Origin: Paenibacillus paeoniae
Lineage (GTDB): Bacteria; Bacillota; Bacilli; Paenibacillales; Paenibacillaceae
NCBI RefSeq assembly: GCF_003388735.1
Contig: NZ_QUBQ01000010.1
Location: 1-64,000, forward strand
Reading direction: 5' to 3'
DNA length: 64,000 nucleotides
Shown here: piece by piece, positions 42,091 through 50,661 of the stretch
Position numbering within the stretch: the first letter of the stretch is position 1
Layout: the number at the start of each line of letters is the position of its first letter
Program-made: the position numbers and the translations under genes
The notes under the pieces: generated by a model
What the model saw: the letters and a program-made list of their open reading frames with translations, nothing else
What the model was told of the DNA's origin: nothing
The model's database searches: none

Positions 42091-45000
42091 TTATTCAACG
42101 CCTGCTTCTGCGCCTTCTAGGTTGAGGTTGAGCTTGTCGCCAGTTGCCTCATCTTCATCATCGATTTCTTTCATTTCGATCTCTTCTTCATTCTCGGTCA
42201 GGATCTTTACGTCCATGCCCAAGCTTTGAAGCTCTTTGATCAATACTTTGAACGACTCAGGAACGCCTGGCTCCGGTACATTCTCGCCCTTGACAATCGA
42301 TTCGTACGTCTTCACACGGCCGACCACGTCGTCGGATTTGACTGTAAGAATCTCTTGCAGTGTATAGGCTGCGCCGTAGGCCTCGAGCGCCCAAACCTCC
42401 ATCTCACCGAAACGCTGTCCGCCGAACTGGGCTTTACCGCCGAGTGGCTGCTGCGTAACAAGCGAGTAAGGACCCGTAGAACGGGCATGGATTTTGTCGT
42501 CAACCATGTGCGCCAGCTTGATCATATACATGACGCCGACGGTTACTTCACGTTCGAAGGATTCGCCTGTACGTCCGTCATAAAGAACCGTCTTACCGTT
42601 ACGTTGCATGCCGGCTTCTTCCATCGTATCGAATACGTCGTTCTCACGAGCGCCGTCGAATACAGGAGTAGCAGCGTGCAGACCTAAGTGCTTGCACGCC
42701 ATGCCAAGGTGAACTTCGAGCGCCTGGCCGATGTTCATCCGGGAAGGTACGCCCAGCGGGTTCAGAACGACTTCTACAGGCGTTCCGTCCGGCAAGAACG
42801 GCATATCCTCTTCCGGCATGATGCGGGCGATAACACCCTTGTTACCGTGACGTCCGGCCATTTTATCGCCTTCAGAGATTTTACGCTTCTGAGCGATATA
42901 AGCGCGGACCAGTTGATTAACGCCAGGAGGCAGCTCATCACCGTTCTCGCGTGTGAATACCTTCACGTCTACGACGATACCGTCCGTACCATGCGGTACG
43001 CGCAGCGACGTATCGCGAACCTCGCGAGCCTTTTCGCCGAAGATCGCATGAAGCAATCTCTCTTCAGCTGTCAGTTCCGTTACGCCCTTCGGTGTTACTT
43101 TACCTACTAGGATGTCGCCTGCGCTAATCTCGGCACCGACGCGGATAATGCCGCGCTCGTCGAGATTGCGAAGCGCTTCTTCACCCACGTTCGGGATATC
43201 GCGCGTAATTTCCTCAGGTCCCAGCTTCGTATCGCGGGCTTCGGATTCATATTCTTCAATGTGAATGGAAGTGTAGACATCTTCCTTCACGAGTTTCTCG
43301 CTAAGCAGGATCGCATCCTCGTAGTTGTACCCTTCCCAAGTCATGAAGGCTACGACAACGTTGCGTCCGAGTGCCAATTCGCCCATCTCAGTGGATGGAC
43401 CGTCTGCCATGATGTCGCCTTTCTTGATGACATCGCCCTTGCGGACAAGCGGACGTTGGTTAATGCATGTTCCTTGGTTGGAACGCATGAACTTATGCAG
43501 TTTGTGCTTGATCAGATCGCCAGTCACTTGCTTGCCGTCAATCGTCTCTACGCGGCGCAGCCAAATCTCGTTCGCAGACGCGCGCTCAATGACGCCGTCA
43601 TACTTGGCAACGATACATACGCCAGAATCCTTTGCAGCCTTATGCTCCATTCCTGTGCCGACAAGCGGCGCTTTCGGAATAAGAAGCGGAACGGCCTGCC
43701 GCTGCATGTTCGAGCCCATCAGGGCGCGGTTGGAGTCGTCATTCTCAAGGAACGGAATGAGCGCCGTTGCAACCGATACAACCTGCTTAGGTGATACGTC
43801 CATGTAGTCAACACGATCGCTAGGCATAGTCAGGATGTTGTCAGCCTGTTTATTGTAACGGACAATCGTCTGCTCATCCGCGAACTTGGAGTCAGCGGTC
43901 AACCGTGCATTCGCCTGAGCGATAACGTAGTTGTCCTCTTCATCTGCCGTCAGATAAGCAATCTGCTCGGTTACCGTGCCTGTTTTCGGATCAACCCAAC
44001 GATATGGTGCTTCGATAAAACCATATTCGTTAATGCGAGCGAACGTGGACAAGGAGTTGATCAGACCGATATTCGGACCCTCCGGCGTCTCAATTGGACA
44101 CATACGGCCATAGTGAGAGTGATGGACGTCACGAACTTCGAAGCCTGCGCGCTCACGCGTCAGACCGCCAGGTCCGAGTGCGGACAGACGGCGCTTATGC
44201 GTAAGTTCCGCTAGCGGGTTCGTCTGATCCATGAACTGGGACAGCTGGGATGAACCAAAGAACTCTTTGATCGATGCGATAACGGGACGAATATTGATCA
44301 GCGCTTGAGGCGTGATCGCATTCGCGTCCTGAATGGACATCCGCTCGCGTACGACACGTTCCATACGGGATAGACCGATACGGAATTGGTTCTGCAGCAA
44401 TTCGCCAACAGAGCGCAGACGACGGTTGCCCAGATGGTCAATATCGTCCGTGCTGCCAACGCCATGCAGCAGGTTGATGAAATAGTTAATCGACGAAATG
44501 ATGTCCGCAGGCGTAATATGCTTAACGGATTTGTCGATAATACCATTGGCGATAACTTTAATTACTTTATTATCGTCCAGCGGCGAGAATACACTGATCG
44601 CTTGTAGTGGAATACTATCAGCATCCAATACACCGTTAGCCACATGGTATGTCTTAAAGCCTACGTCGCTCTCGAGCTTGTCGAGAATCTCATCCAGAAG
44701 ACGACGGTCAATCATCTGGCCGGACTCTGCGATGATCTCGCCTGTGGACGGATCAACCAGATTCTCTGCAAGACGCTGATTGAACAGGCGGTTCTTGATG
44801 TGCAGCTTCTTGTTTATCTTGTAACGGCCGACATTGGCCAGGTCATATCGTTTCGGGTCAAAGAAGCGCGCGACCAAGAGACTCTTCGCATTGTCCAAGG
44901 TAGGAGGCTCGCCCGGACGAAGACGCTCATAAATTTCAATCAGCGCTTTCTCCGTAGAATCCGTGCTATCCTTGTCCAGCGTATTGCGAATGTACTCGTC

Positions 45001-45636
45001 ATGGCCGAGCAATTCCAAAATTTCCGCGTCTGTGCCAAAGCCTAGTGAACGCAAAAGCACCGTTACCGGTATTTTCCGGGTCCGGTCGATACGAACGTAA
45101 ATAATGTCTTTGGCGTCTGTCTCCAGCTCCAGCCAAGCGCCACGGTTCGGAATAACCGTTGCCGTGTACGTTTTCTTCCCGTTCTTATCAACCTTCGTGC
45201 TGAAGTACACACTTGGGGAGCGAACCAATTGGCTGACGATAACGCGCTCGGCGCCGTTAATAATAAACGTGCCTGTCTCCGTCATCAGCGGGAAATCACC
45301 CATGAACACTTCTTGTTCCTTAACCTCGCCCGTTTCCTTATTGAACAGACGAACCTTCACGCGCAGCGGTGCCGCATACGTCACGTCGCGCTCTTTTGAT
45401 TCATCCACCGAATATTTCGGCTCGCCCAAGTTATAATCGATAAACTCAAGCGATAGATTACCCGTAAAGTCCGAAATCGGCGAGATATCCTGGAACAGCT
45501 CAATCAGATCCGTCTCCAGAAACTTCTCATACGATTTTTGTTGGATTTCAATCAGGTTCGGGACTTCCAGCACCTCGTTGATCCGAGCGTAGCTTCTCCG
45601 CGTCCGCCGACCATACTGAACAAGTTGTCCTGCCAA
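42091..45636 (-). CDS. rpoB: RNA polymerase beta subunit
   Basis: About 1181 aa. The rifampicin pocket reads GSSQLSQFMDQTNPLAEL and then THKRRLSALGPGGLTRER; the positions equal to E. coli Q513, D516, H526 and S531 are all wild type, predicting sensitivity. The C-terminal KMAGRHGNKGVIARI and GGKAQFGGQRFGEMEVWALE are typical. Start: the ATG at 45654 has no ribosome site, but the TTG at 45636 (MAGQLVQYGRRTRRSY) follows GGTGAGG and matches the usual family start. A Glu/Asp-rich C-terminal extension follows the core. Confidence 0.98.
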   Translation of the reverse strand: MAGQLVQYGRRTRRSYARINEVLEVPNLIEIQQKSYEKFLETDLIELFQDISPISDFTGNLSLEFIDYNLGEPKYSVDESKERDVTYAAPLRVKVRLFNKETGEVKEQEVFMGDFPLMTETGTFIINGAERVIVSQLVRSPSVYFSTKVDKNGKKTYTATVIPNRGAWLELETDAKDIIYVRIDRTRKIPVTVLLRSLGFGTDAEILELLGHDEYIRNTLDKDSTDSTEKALIEIYERLRPGEPPTLDNAKSLLVARFFDPKRYDLANVGRYKINKKLHIKNRLFNQRLAENLVDPSTGEIIAESGQMIDRRLLDEILDKLESDVGFKTYHVANGVLDADSIPLQAISVFSPLDDNKVIKVIANGIIDKSVKHITPADIISSINYFINLLHGVGSTDDIDHLGNRRLRSVGELLQNQFRIGLSRMERVVRERMSIQDANAITPQALINIRPVIASIKEFFGSSQLSQFMDQTNPLAELTHKRRLSALGPGGLTRERAGFEVRDVHHSHYGRMCPIETPEGPNIGLINSLSTFARINEYGFIEAPYRWVDPKTGTVTEQIAYLTADEEDNYVIAQANARLTADSKFADEQTIVRYNKQADNILTMPSDRVDYMDVSPKQVVSVATALIPFLENDDSNRALMGSNMQRQAVPLLIPKAPLVGTGMEHKAAKDSGVCIVAKYDGVIERASANEIWLRRVETIDGKQVTGDLIKHKLHKFMRSNQGTCINQRPLVRKGDVIKKGDIMADGPSTEMGELALGRNVVVAFMTWEGYNYEDAILLSEKLVKEDVYTSIHIEEYESEARDTKLGPEEITRDIPNVGEEALRNLDERGIIRVGAEISAGDILVGKVTPKGVTELTAEERLLHAIFGEKAREVRDTSLRVPHGTDGIVVDVKVFTRENGDELPPGVNQLVRAYIAQKRKISEGDKMAGRHGNKGVIARIMPEEDMPFLPDGTPVEVVLNPLGVPSRMNIGQALEVHLGMACKHLGLHAATPVFDGARENDVFDTMEEAGMQRNGKTVLYDGRTGESFEREVTVGVMYMIKLAHMVDDKIHARSTGPYSLVTQQPLGGKAQFGGQRFGEMEVWALEAYGAAYTLQEILTVKSDDVVGRVKTYESIVKGENVPEPGVPESFKVLIKELQSLGMDVKILTENEEEIEMKEIDDEDEATGDKLNLNLEGAEAGVE

Positions 45637-45804
45637 CTTAACCTCACCCCTCATGTCTGTCTCACAGCATCGATACTTCGCTGCGTTACCCAGGCGGCAT
45701 CAACCGCCTCTATAGATAAATAAAGAAAAGCCCTTATCGAATAGTGTTCGAAAAAAGAGCATGTTTCCGGCAGCTACCATTCACAGCGCGGGTGCGATGG
45801 TGTC

Positions 45805-45833
45805 ATATCAAGTAATTTTGCCCAAAATGTAAA
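45805..45833 (-). promoter_or_regulatory. Candidate rpoB promoter P2
   Basis: Minus-strand TTTACA (45828-45833), 17 bp, TGATAT (45805-45810). Confidence 0.5.
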
Positions 45834-45940
45834 CATTATACGTCAATTGCCACAAAAGTATGCATTCCGCGCTTAAAATTTGCACTTGACATTTTAGTTG
45901 ACTAAAGAGATTTCGAGCAATTTTATGCTGACATTTAATA

Positions 45941-45969
45941 ATACTACCATATTCAAAATGTCAAGTCAA
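45941..45969 (-). promoter_or_regulatory. Candidate rpoB promoter P1
   Basis: Minus-strand TTGACT (45964-45969), 17 bp, TAGTAT (45941-45946), immediately after the methyltransferase gene. The roughly 300-nt leader contains two small hairpins (TCGAA/TTCGA and GGCGG/CCGCC). Confidence 0.55.
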
Positions 45970-45982
45970 ATCTTTTTTGGGC

Positions 45983-46579
45983 TTATTTTTGCGCCCGCAG
46001 TATACGATAGCCCTTGTCCTTCGTCACTTCTTCCACTTCTCCGAATATCGCTTCAAGCTTATCCATAGCGGAATGAGCTCCTTGCTTCTTCTGAATGACG
46101 ACCCACATACTGCCGCCAGCTTCCAATAATTCATATCCTTGTTCAAAGATTCGGTGTACAACCGCTTTCCCCGCCCTGATCGGAGGGTTGGTTAATAGAA
46201 CATTGAATCTCTCAGAACGGACCCCCTCAAACAAGTCACTTTGAACCGCTGTTATATTGGCAATACCATTTAGTCTCGCATTTTCCTTAGTAAGCTCAAT
46301 AGCCCGTTCATTAATGTCGATCATCGTCACATGCCCGGAGCCTACCAGCTTCGCTGCCGTCAGTCCAATAGGACCATAGCCGCATCCTACGTCCAGAACG
46401 CGATCTCCTTCTTGAAGCACCATCGCCTCAATTAGAACTCTACTCCCGTAATCGACACCCGTCTTCGAGAAAACACCGGCATCTGTAACGAACTTCATCG
46501 GATATCCTCTGAGCGAATCGGGATGAGTCTGCCTGTTATGATTCACCTCTGGCGTCTTGGAGTAATAATGCCCAGACAT
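45983..46579 (-). CDS. ybxB: Class I SAM methyltransferase (YbxB, RsmC-like)
   Basis: 198 aa. SAM-binding motif I VLDVGCGYGPIGLTA, motif II TMIDINERAIELT, and catalytic-type LLTNPPIRAG; the NPP motif is that of N6-adenine or exocyclic guanine methyltransferases such as RsmC, which methylates 16S rRNA. RNA target not proven here. The rplL-ybxB-rpoB order is the same as in B. subtilis. AAGGAGG before the ATG. A repeat element sits between it and rplL. Confidence 0.88.
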   Translation of the reverse strand: MSGHYYSKTPEVNHNRQTHPDSLRGYPMKFVTDAGVFSKTGVDYGSRVLIEAMVLQEGDRVLDVGCGYGPIGLTAAKLVGSGHVTMIDINERAIELTKENARLNGIANITAVQSDLFEGVRSERFNVLLTNPPIRAGKAVVHRIFEQGYELLEAGGSMWVVIQKKQGAHSAMDKLEAIFGEVEEVTKDKGYRILRAQK

Positions 46580-46617
46580 CCTTCAGCCTCCTTAAGCATA
46601 TTTCCCTATACATACGA

Positions 46618-46823
46618 GTTCAAAAAGTCCGGTTTTCAGCACATGAGCTTATGCTTCCAATGATGCGTTTTTTCAAAACGCTGCAGAAGATGGGAAGCAG
46701 CCAGGAAATGAGGAGCGGAGCGTAGTGAAAACTACGTGAGCACCGGAAGTTCCGGCTGAATGCCATATTCGATGTCGAGTAGGTCTCCTGATCCCTTCGT
46801 GATCAAAAGCGGACTTTTTGAAC
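46618..46823. mobile_element. 206-bp MITE-like dispersed repeat
   Basis: Bounded by 19-bp terminal inverted repeats, GTTCAAAAAGTCCGGTTTT at 46618-46636 and AAAAGCGGACTTTTTGAAC at 46805-46823, one mismatch. The interior has further short stems (CCGGAAGTTCCGG; GTAGTGAAAACTAC) and no ORF. I recall nearly identical repeats as dispersed elements in Paenibacillaceae, but only one copy is visible in this window. No target-site duplication was confirmed. Confidence 0.7.
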
Positions 46824-46843
46824 AACCTCTACAACATACAACG

Positions 46844-46874
46844 AACCCCTTAAAACCATGCGGTTCTAAGGGGT
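46844..46874 (-). terminator. Terminator after rplL
   Basis: Minus-strand ACCCCTTAGAACC-GCATG-GTTTTAAGGGGTT, about 54 bp after the rplL stop; T-run weak (CGTTGTATGTT), so read-through into rpoB is likely. Confidence 0.75.
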
Positions 46875-46928
46875 CCTTCAGCAAGGTTCGCCAATTAGCT
46901 AATCAAGCTGTCATATAATGAAGTTAAA

Positions 46929-47288
46929 TTACTTAACTTCTACGGAAGCGCCAGCTTCTTCAAGCTTAGCTTTCACGCTGTTAGCTTCATCTTCGCCAAC
47001 TTTTTCTTTGATTGCTTTTGGAGCGCCGTCAACCAGATCTTTAGCTTCTTTCAGGCCAAGACCAGTGATTTCGCGAACTGCTTTGATAACGTTGATTTTG
47101 GAAGCGCCAGCGCTTGTCAAGATAACGTCGAATTCAGTTTGAGCAGCAGCTTCAGAAGCGCCGCCAGCTACTACTGCAACTGGAGCTGCAGCTGTTACGC
47201 CGAATTCTTCTTCGATTGCTTTAACAAGATCGTTCAGTTCAAGAACAGTCATACCTTTAATTGCTTCCAAGATTTGCTCTTTAGACAT
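46929..47288 (-). CDS. rplL: 50S ribosomal protein L7/L12
   Basis: 119 aa. The stalk protein that recruits translational GTPases. MSKEQILEAIKGMTVLELND start, an Ala-rich hinge (TAAAPVAVVAGGASEAAAQ) and the C-terminal domain KINVIKAVREITGLGLKEAK. ATG at 47288 with GGAGG; the ORF further upstream is not used. Present in several copies per ribosome, bound to L10. Confidence 0.98.
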   Translation of the reverse strand: MSKEQILEAIKGMTVLELNDLVKAIEEEFGVTAAAPVAVVAGGASEAAAQTEFDVILTSAGASKINVIKAVREITGLGLKEAKDLVDGAPKAIKEKVGEDEANSVKAKLEEAGASVEVK

Positions 47289-47377
47289 GGTATATACCTC
47301 CGAAATTGGTTTAGTTTTTGTTTGTTGCAAGTTACGAAGCCGACACAAGTCCGACCCCGGTTATATCACAAAAGTGA

Positions 47378-47881
47378 TTAAGCGCCTGCTTCTTGTTTCT
47401 CTCCAACCGCTTTAACCGCAAGGGCGAAGTTGCGAACTGGAGCTTGAAGCACGCTGAGGAGCATGGAAAGCAAACCTTCGCGAGAAGGAAGCTCTGCAAG
47501 AGCCTTGATTTGTTCGTGATCTACGACTTTACCTTCAACAACGCCGCCTTTCAATTTCAAAGCGTCGTTCTTCTTAGCGAAGTCATTCAGGATTTTTGCC
47601 GGAGCAATAGCGTCGTCGCCGCTGAATGCAACAGCAGTAGGTCCTGTCAGAATGTCATTAAGCGCCGTAAATTCTGTACCTTCAGTAGCGCGGCGAACGA
47701 GCGAGTTTTTCAGAACTTGGAAATCAACGCCCGCCTCGCGGAGCTGCTTACGAAGTTCAGTAACTTGCGCAACGTTCAATCCGCGATAGTCGGCAATAAC
47801 CGTGCTGGAGCTCGAAGTCAATTTCGACTGGATCACAGCAACCGCTTCTTGTTTCTCTTGGATGATCTTTGCGTTAGCCAA
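47378..47881 (-). CDS. rplJ: 50S ribosomal protein L10
   Basis: 167 aa. L10 anchors L7/L12 dimers to the ribosome and represses its own operon through the leader upstream. VLKNSLVRRATEGTEF and LTGPTAVAFSGDD are visible. The start is a TTG at 47881 (MANAKIIQEKQEAV), six bp after GGGAGGTG; a GTG at 47890 lies inside the ribosome site and is unlikely. Confidence 0.97.
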   Translation of the reverse strand: MANAKIIQEKQEAVAVIQSKLTSSSSTVIADYRGLNVAQVTELRKQLREAGVDFQVLKNSLVRRATEGTEFTALNDILTGPTAVAFSGDDAIAPAKILNDFAKKNDALKLKGGVVEGKVVDHEQIKALAELPSREGLLSMLLSVLQAPVRNFALAVKAVGEKQEAGA

Positions 47882-47939
47882 ACTGTACACCTCCCGTAAT
47901 TATTATACATCCCGTGAATACGACGGATTTCCCCTCTCC

Positions 47940-48100
47940 CAGGGTGCATGAGAAAGGCCTTCGCAGACGATGCGAAGGCCATGATGTCGTTGATCGCAAG
48001 CAGGCTAACCTGCCGCATTCCCAAACGTTTTATCATAACACCTCGGTAGGAAATTAAGCCCTTATGGGCACCTACTGTCTACGGTATGCGTATTCGAATT
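47940..48100 (-). promoter_or_regulatory. L10 leader (autoregulatory)
   Basis: On the minus strand the hallmark GTAGACAGTAGGTGC (48068-48082) pairs with CCTACCGAGGTG (48039-48050), the kink-turn-containing stem bound by L10-L7/L12. A 25-nt hairpin GGCCTTCGCA/TGCGAAGGCC (47956-47980) then a weak T-run follows and may be an attenuator. Confidence 0.85.
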
Positions 48101-48121
48101 CAATAGCGTTTCCTATCCGAC

Positions 48122-48814
48122 TTAGCGGAACGTTGCAGTCGAGACGCGAGCGCCAGGACCCATTGTGGAGGAAACAGCAATGTTTTTCAGGTAAACGCCT
48201 TTCGAGGAAGCTGGCTTCGCACGAACAAGAGCGTCGATCAGAGCTTTCAGGTTCTCGTTCAGCTTCTCAGCGTCGAACGATACTTTGCCGATTGGAGCGT
48301 GGATTTGACCCGCTTTGTCCAGACGGTACTCGATCTTACCTGCTTTAATTTCTTGAACGGCTTTTGCAACGTCAAACGTTACAGTACCTGCTTTCGGGTT
48401 AGGCATAAGGCCTTTACCGCCCAGGATACGGCCGAGCTTACCAACTTCAGCCATCATGTCCGGCGTTGCTACGCAAACGTCGAAGTCGAACCAGCCTTGT
48501 TGGATTTTGTTGATCATGTCTGCATCGCCAACAAAGTCAGCGCCAGCAGCTTCCGCTTCTTTCACTTTTTCGCCTTTCGCGAAAACGAGAACGCGTTTCG
48601 TTTTACCAGTACCATGCGGAAGTACGACAACGCCGCGAACCGCTTGGTCTTGTTTACGCGGGTCTACACCCAGACGAACTGCTACTTCGACGGACTCGTC
48701 GAACTTAGCTGTTGCTGCCTTCTTCACAAGATCAATTGCTTCAGAAGGCTCGTAAGTTGCTTCGCTGTCAATCAGCTTAGCAGCTTCTACATATTTTTTG
48801 CCATGTTTAGCCAT
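48122..48814 (-). CDS. rplA: 50S ribosomal protein L1
   Basis: 230 aa. L1 forms the mobile stalk that guides E-site tRNA, and represses rplK-rplA by binding their mRNA. KHGKKYVEAAKLIDSEATYE, the signature GRILGGKGLMPNPKAGTV, and the end SSTMGPGARVSTATFR are clear. Confidence 0.98.
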   Translation of the reverse strand: MAKHGKKYVEAAKLIDSEATYEPSEAIDLVKKAATAKFDESVEVAVRLGVDPRKQDQAVRGVVVLPHGTGKTKRVLVFAKGEKVKEAEAAGADFVGDADMINKIQQGWFDFDVCVATPDMMAEVGKLGRILGGKGLMPNPKAGTVTFDVAKAVQEIKAGKIEYRLDKAGQIHAPIGKVSFDAEKLNENLKALIDALVRAKPASSKGVYLKNIAVSSTMGPGARVSTATFR

Positions 48815-48944
48815 TGTAAGTTCCTCCTTCGTGGTTATAACGGTTCATCCTCCTAGGGATGATCCTCCCACTTGCGAAGCGACGCTTCGCAAAGCGAGAT
48901 GTCCGAAGACATCCTATCGCTTGTCTAGTCAGACAGAAGCGAAA
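48815..48944 (-). promoter_or_regulatory. rplK-rplA intergenic hairpins and repeated SD motifs
   Basis: The 130 bp hold two strong minus-strand hairpins: GATGTC-TTCG-GACATC (near 48898-48917) and TTGCGAAGC-GTC-GCTTCGCAA (48872-48892). Three GGAGG motifs then follow towards the rplA start (GGGAGGATC, AGGAGGATG, AAGGAGGAAC). The layout suggests control of rplA translation; a candidate L1 target. Confidence 0.55.
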
Positions 48945-49370
48945 TTAGTCAACGATGGTTACGCCCATACTGCGAGCAGTACCTTCAACCATACGCATTG
49001 CTGCCTCTACGGAAGCTGCGTTAAGGTCTTGCATTTTTGTCTCAGCGATTTCGCGAACTTTCTCGCGTTTAACCGTTGCGACTTTCTTCTTGTTCGGTTC
49101 GCCCGAACCCTTCTCGATACCTGCTGCTACGCGGAGCAATACTGCTGCCGGCGGAGTTTTCGTCTCGAATGTGAAGGAACGGTCTTCGAATACAGTGATC
49201 ACGACTGGAATAATCAGACCTGCCTGATCCGCGGTACGAGCGTTGAACTCTTTACAGAACGCCATAATGTTAACGCCTGCTTGACCTAGTGCCGGACCGA
49301 TTGGTGGCGCTGGGTTTGCTTTACCTGCAGGAACTTGCAGTTTGACCATCTTGATGACCTTTTTTGCCAT
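48945..49370 (-). CDS. rplK: 50S ribosomal protein L11
   Basis: 141 aa. L11 at the factor-binding site is the sensor needed for RelA activation by uncharged tRNA and for thiostrepton binding. AKKVIKMVKLQVPAGKANPA, PPIGPALGQAGVNIM and the end MRMVEGTARSMGVTI are seen. The proline-rich N-terminal segment that contacts thiostrepton is intact. Confidence 0.98.
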   Translation of the reverse strand: MAKKVIKMVKLQVPAGKANPAPPIGPALGQAGVNIMAFCKEFNARTADQAGLIIPVVITVFEDRSFTFETKTPPAAVLLRVAAGIEKGSGEPNKKKVATVKREKVREIAETKMQDLNAASVEAAMRMVEGTARSMGVTIVD

Positions 49371-49428
49371 GACTCACACCTCCTTGCCTTGAAATACAAG
49401 CGCATTGCCTGCTCCGGAAACCGGATGG

Positions 49429-49965
49429 TTATATCTTCTCCACTTGAGTGTAGTCCAGCTCAAGCGGGGTTTCCCTGCCAAACATGTTGACATGAACCTT
49501 AAGCTTCGCTTTGTCGAGCAGAATTTCTTCTACCGAACCGACAAAGTCCGCAAAAGGACCTACCTTGACGCGAACAGTTTCTTTGAGTTCGAATTCGATC
49601 TTCGGTCTCGGCTCTTCCATTCCCATGTGCTTCAGAATTTGTTCCACTTCATCAGGCAACAGTGGAGTCGGTTTGGAGCCGGATCCTGTCGATCCAACGA
49701 ATCCCGTTACACCTGGCGTATTCCGAACAACGTACCACGAATCGTCGGTTTGAACCATTTCCACAAGAACGTAGCCGGGGTAGACCTTGCGCTGGACGGT
49801 TTTCTTCTTCCCGTCCTTCTCCACCACTTCGTCTTCCATTGGAACGAGCACGCGGAAGATTTTGTCTTCCATGCCCATGGATTCAACCCTCTTCTCCAGA
49901 TTGGCTTTCACCTTGTTCTCATAGCCAGAGTAAGTATGCACGACATACCATCTTTTCTCCATCAA
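49429..49965 (-). CDS. nusG: Transcription termination/antitermination protein NusG
   Basis: 178 aa. NGN domain (EKRWYVVHTYSGYENKVKAN) binds RNA polymerase; the KOW domain (VKVGPFADFVGSVEEI) binds S10 or Rho. The conserved TPGVTGFVGS segment is present. Between secE and rplK, the usual place. Short 58-bp gap to rplK. Confidence 0.98.
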   Translation of the reverse strand: MMEKRWYVVHTYSGYENKVKANLEKRVESMGMEDKIFRVLVPMEDEVVEKDGKKKTVQRKVYPGYVLVEMVQTDDSWYVVRNTPGVTGFVGSTGSGSKPTPLLPDEVEQILKHMGMEEPRPKIEFELKETVRVKVGPFADFVGSVEEILLDKAKLKVHVNMFGRETPLELDYTQVEKI

Positions 49966-49986
49966 TAATCCACCTTTGGTCCCTTC

Positions 49987-50196
49987 TTAAACAATCAGCT
50001 GAACCAATTCCGAGATCCCGATGTCAAGAAGCCAGAAGTAAATTGTCACAACTATTACCGTGAACAGAACGATCAAGGAATAGCTTGTCAACTCTTTACG
50101 ATTCGGCCAGCGAACCTTCTTTAGTTCCGCCCAGCTGTCGGCAAAAAAACTAAACGTCGTACCAAAGCCTTGCTTCACCTTCGTCAAAAAAGCCAT
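49987..50196 (-). CDS. secE: Preprotein translocase subunit SecE
   Basis: 69 aa, one membrane helix (SLIVLFTVIVVTIYFWLLDI), typical of the short Gram-positive SecE, preceded by the amphipathic ELKKVRWPNRKELTSY. It clamps SecY. 21 bp upstream of nusG. Confidence 0.96.
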   Translation of the reverse strand: MAFLTKVKQGFGTTFSFFADSWAELKKVRWPNRKELTSYSLIVLFTVIVVTIYFWLLDIGISELVQLIV

Positions 50197-50214
50197 TGTT
50201 ACACCTCCAATGGG

Positions 50215-50364
50215 CTATCGCGTCTCGCGATGAGGAGTCTGCTCGTTACAGAACTTGCAAAACTTCTTCAACTCGATGCGGTCGGGGTGATTGCGCTTGT
50301 TCTTGGTCGTAGCATAGTTTCTCTGTTTGCAGTTTGTGCATGCCAACGTGATGATTACCCGCAT
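50215..50364 (-). CDS. rpmG: 50S ribosomal protein L33
   Basis: 49 aa, MRVIITLACTNCKQRNYATT, with CTNC and CKFC zinc-ribbon pairs (C+ form). Placed before secE as for the B. subtilis rpmGB. ATG at 50364 with GGGAGG; first gene of the operon. Confidence 0.97.
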   Translation of the reverse strand: MRVIITLACTNCKQRNYATTKNKRNHPDRIELKKFCKFCNEQTPHRETR

Positions 50365-50458
50365 TGAATTACACCTCCCGAACTGCTTAAAAATACGAAT
50401 CATTGAAGCTATATAGTAAGTTCATTGATTCCAATCGCCAAAACGAAAAAAACCTCGA

Positions 50459-50505
50459 ATTTAGGCCTACCTAAACACTTTATCACAAGGCATACCTCGT
50501 GTCAA
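50459..50505 (-). promoter_or_regulatory. Promoter of rpmG-secE-nusG with palindrome at +1
   Basis: Minus-strand TTGACA (50500-50505), 17 bp, TAAAGT (50477-50482). A perfect TTTAGG-TAGG-CCTAAA dyad (50460-50475) covers the start site and resembles the short dyad near 27434. Confidence 0.75.
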
Positions 50506-50600
50506 CGAAAGAAGGAGCCGTCCGGCATTGCGAATAATTGGCATCTGGATTCGAAATTGGATTCTACCAGTATGGTCGAAACCTCTTCTTTTAAACCAAT

Positions 50601-50646
50601 GGACTGTCTTCACTGTCTGAAAAACGTCAGACAGAAAAGACAGTCC
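50601..50646 (-). terminator. Terminator after sigH
   Basis: Nested stems GGACTGTCTT/AAGACAGTCC and CTGTCTGA/TCAGACAG on the minus strand, 16 bp after the sigH stop. T-run is poor, so it may work in part by structure. Confidence 0.75.
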
Positions 50647-50661
50647 GTTGTCAGATGCTTC

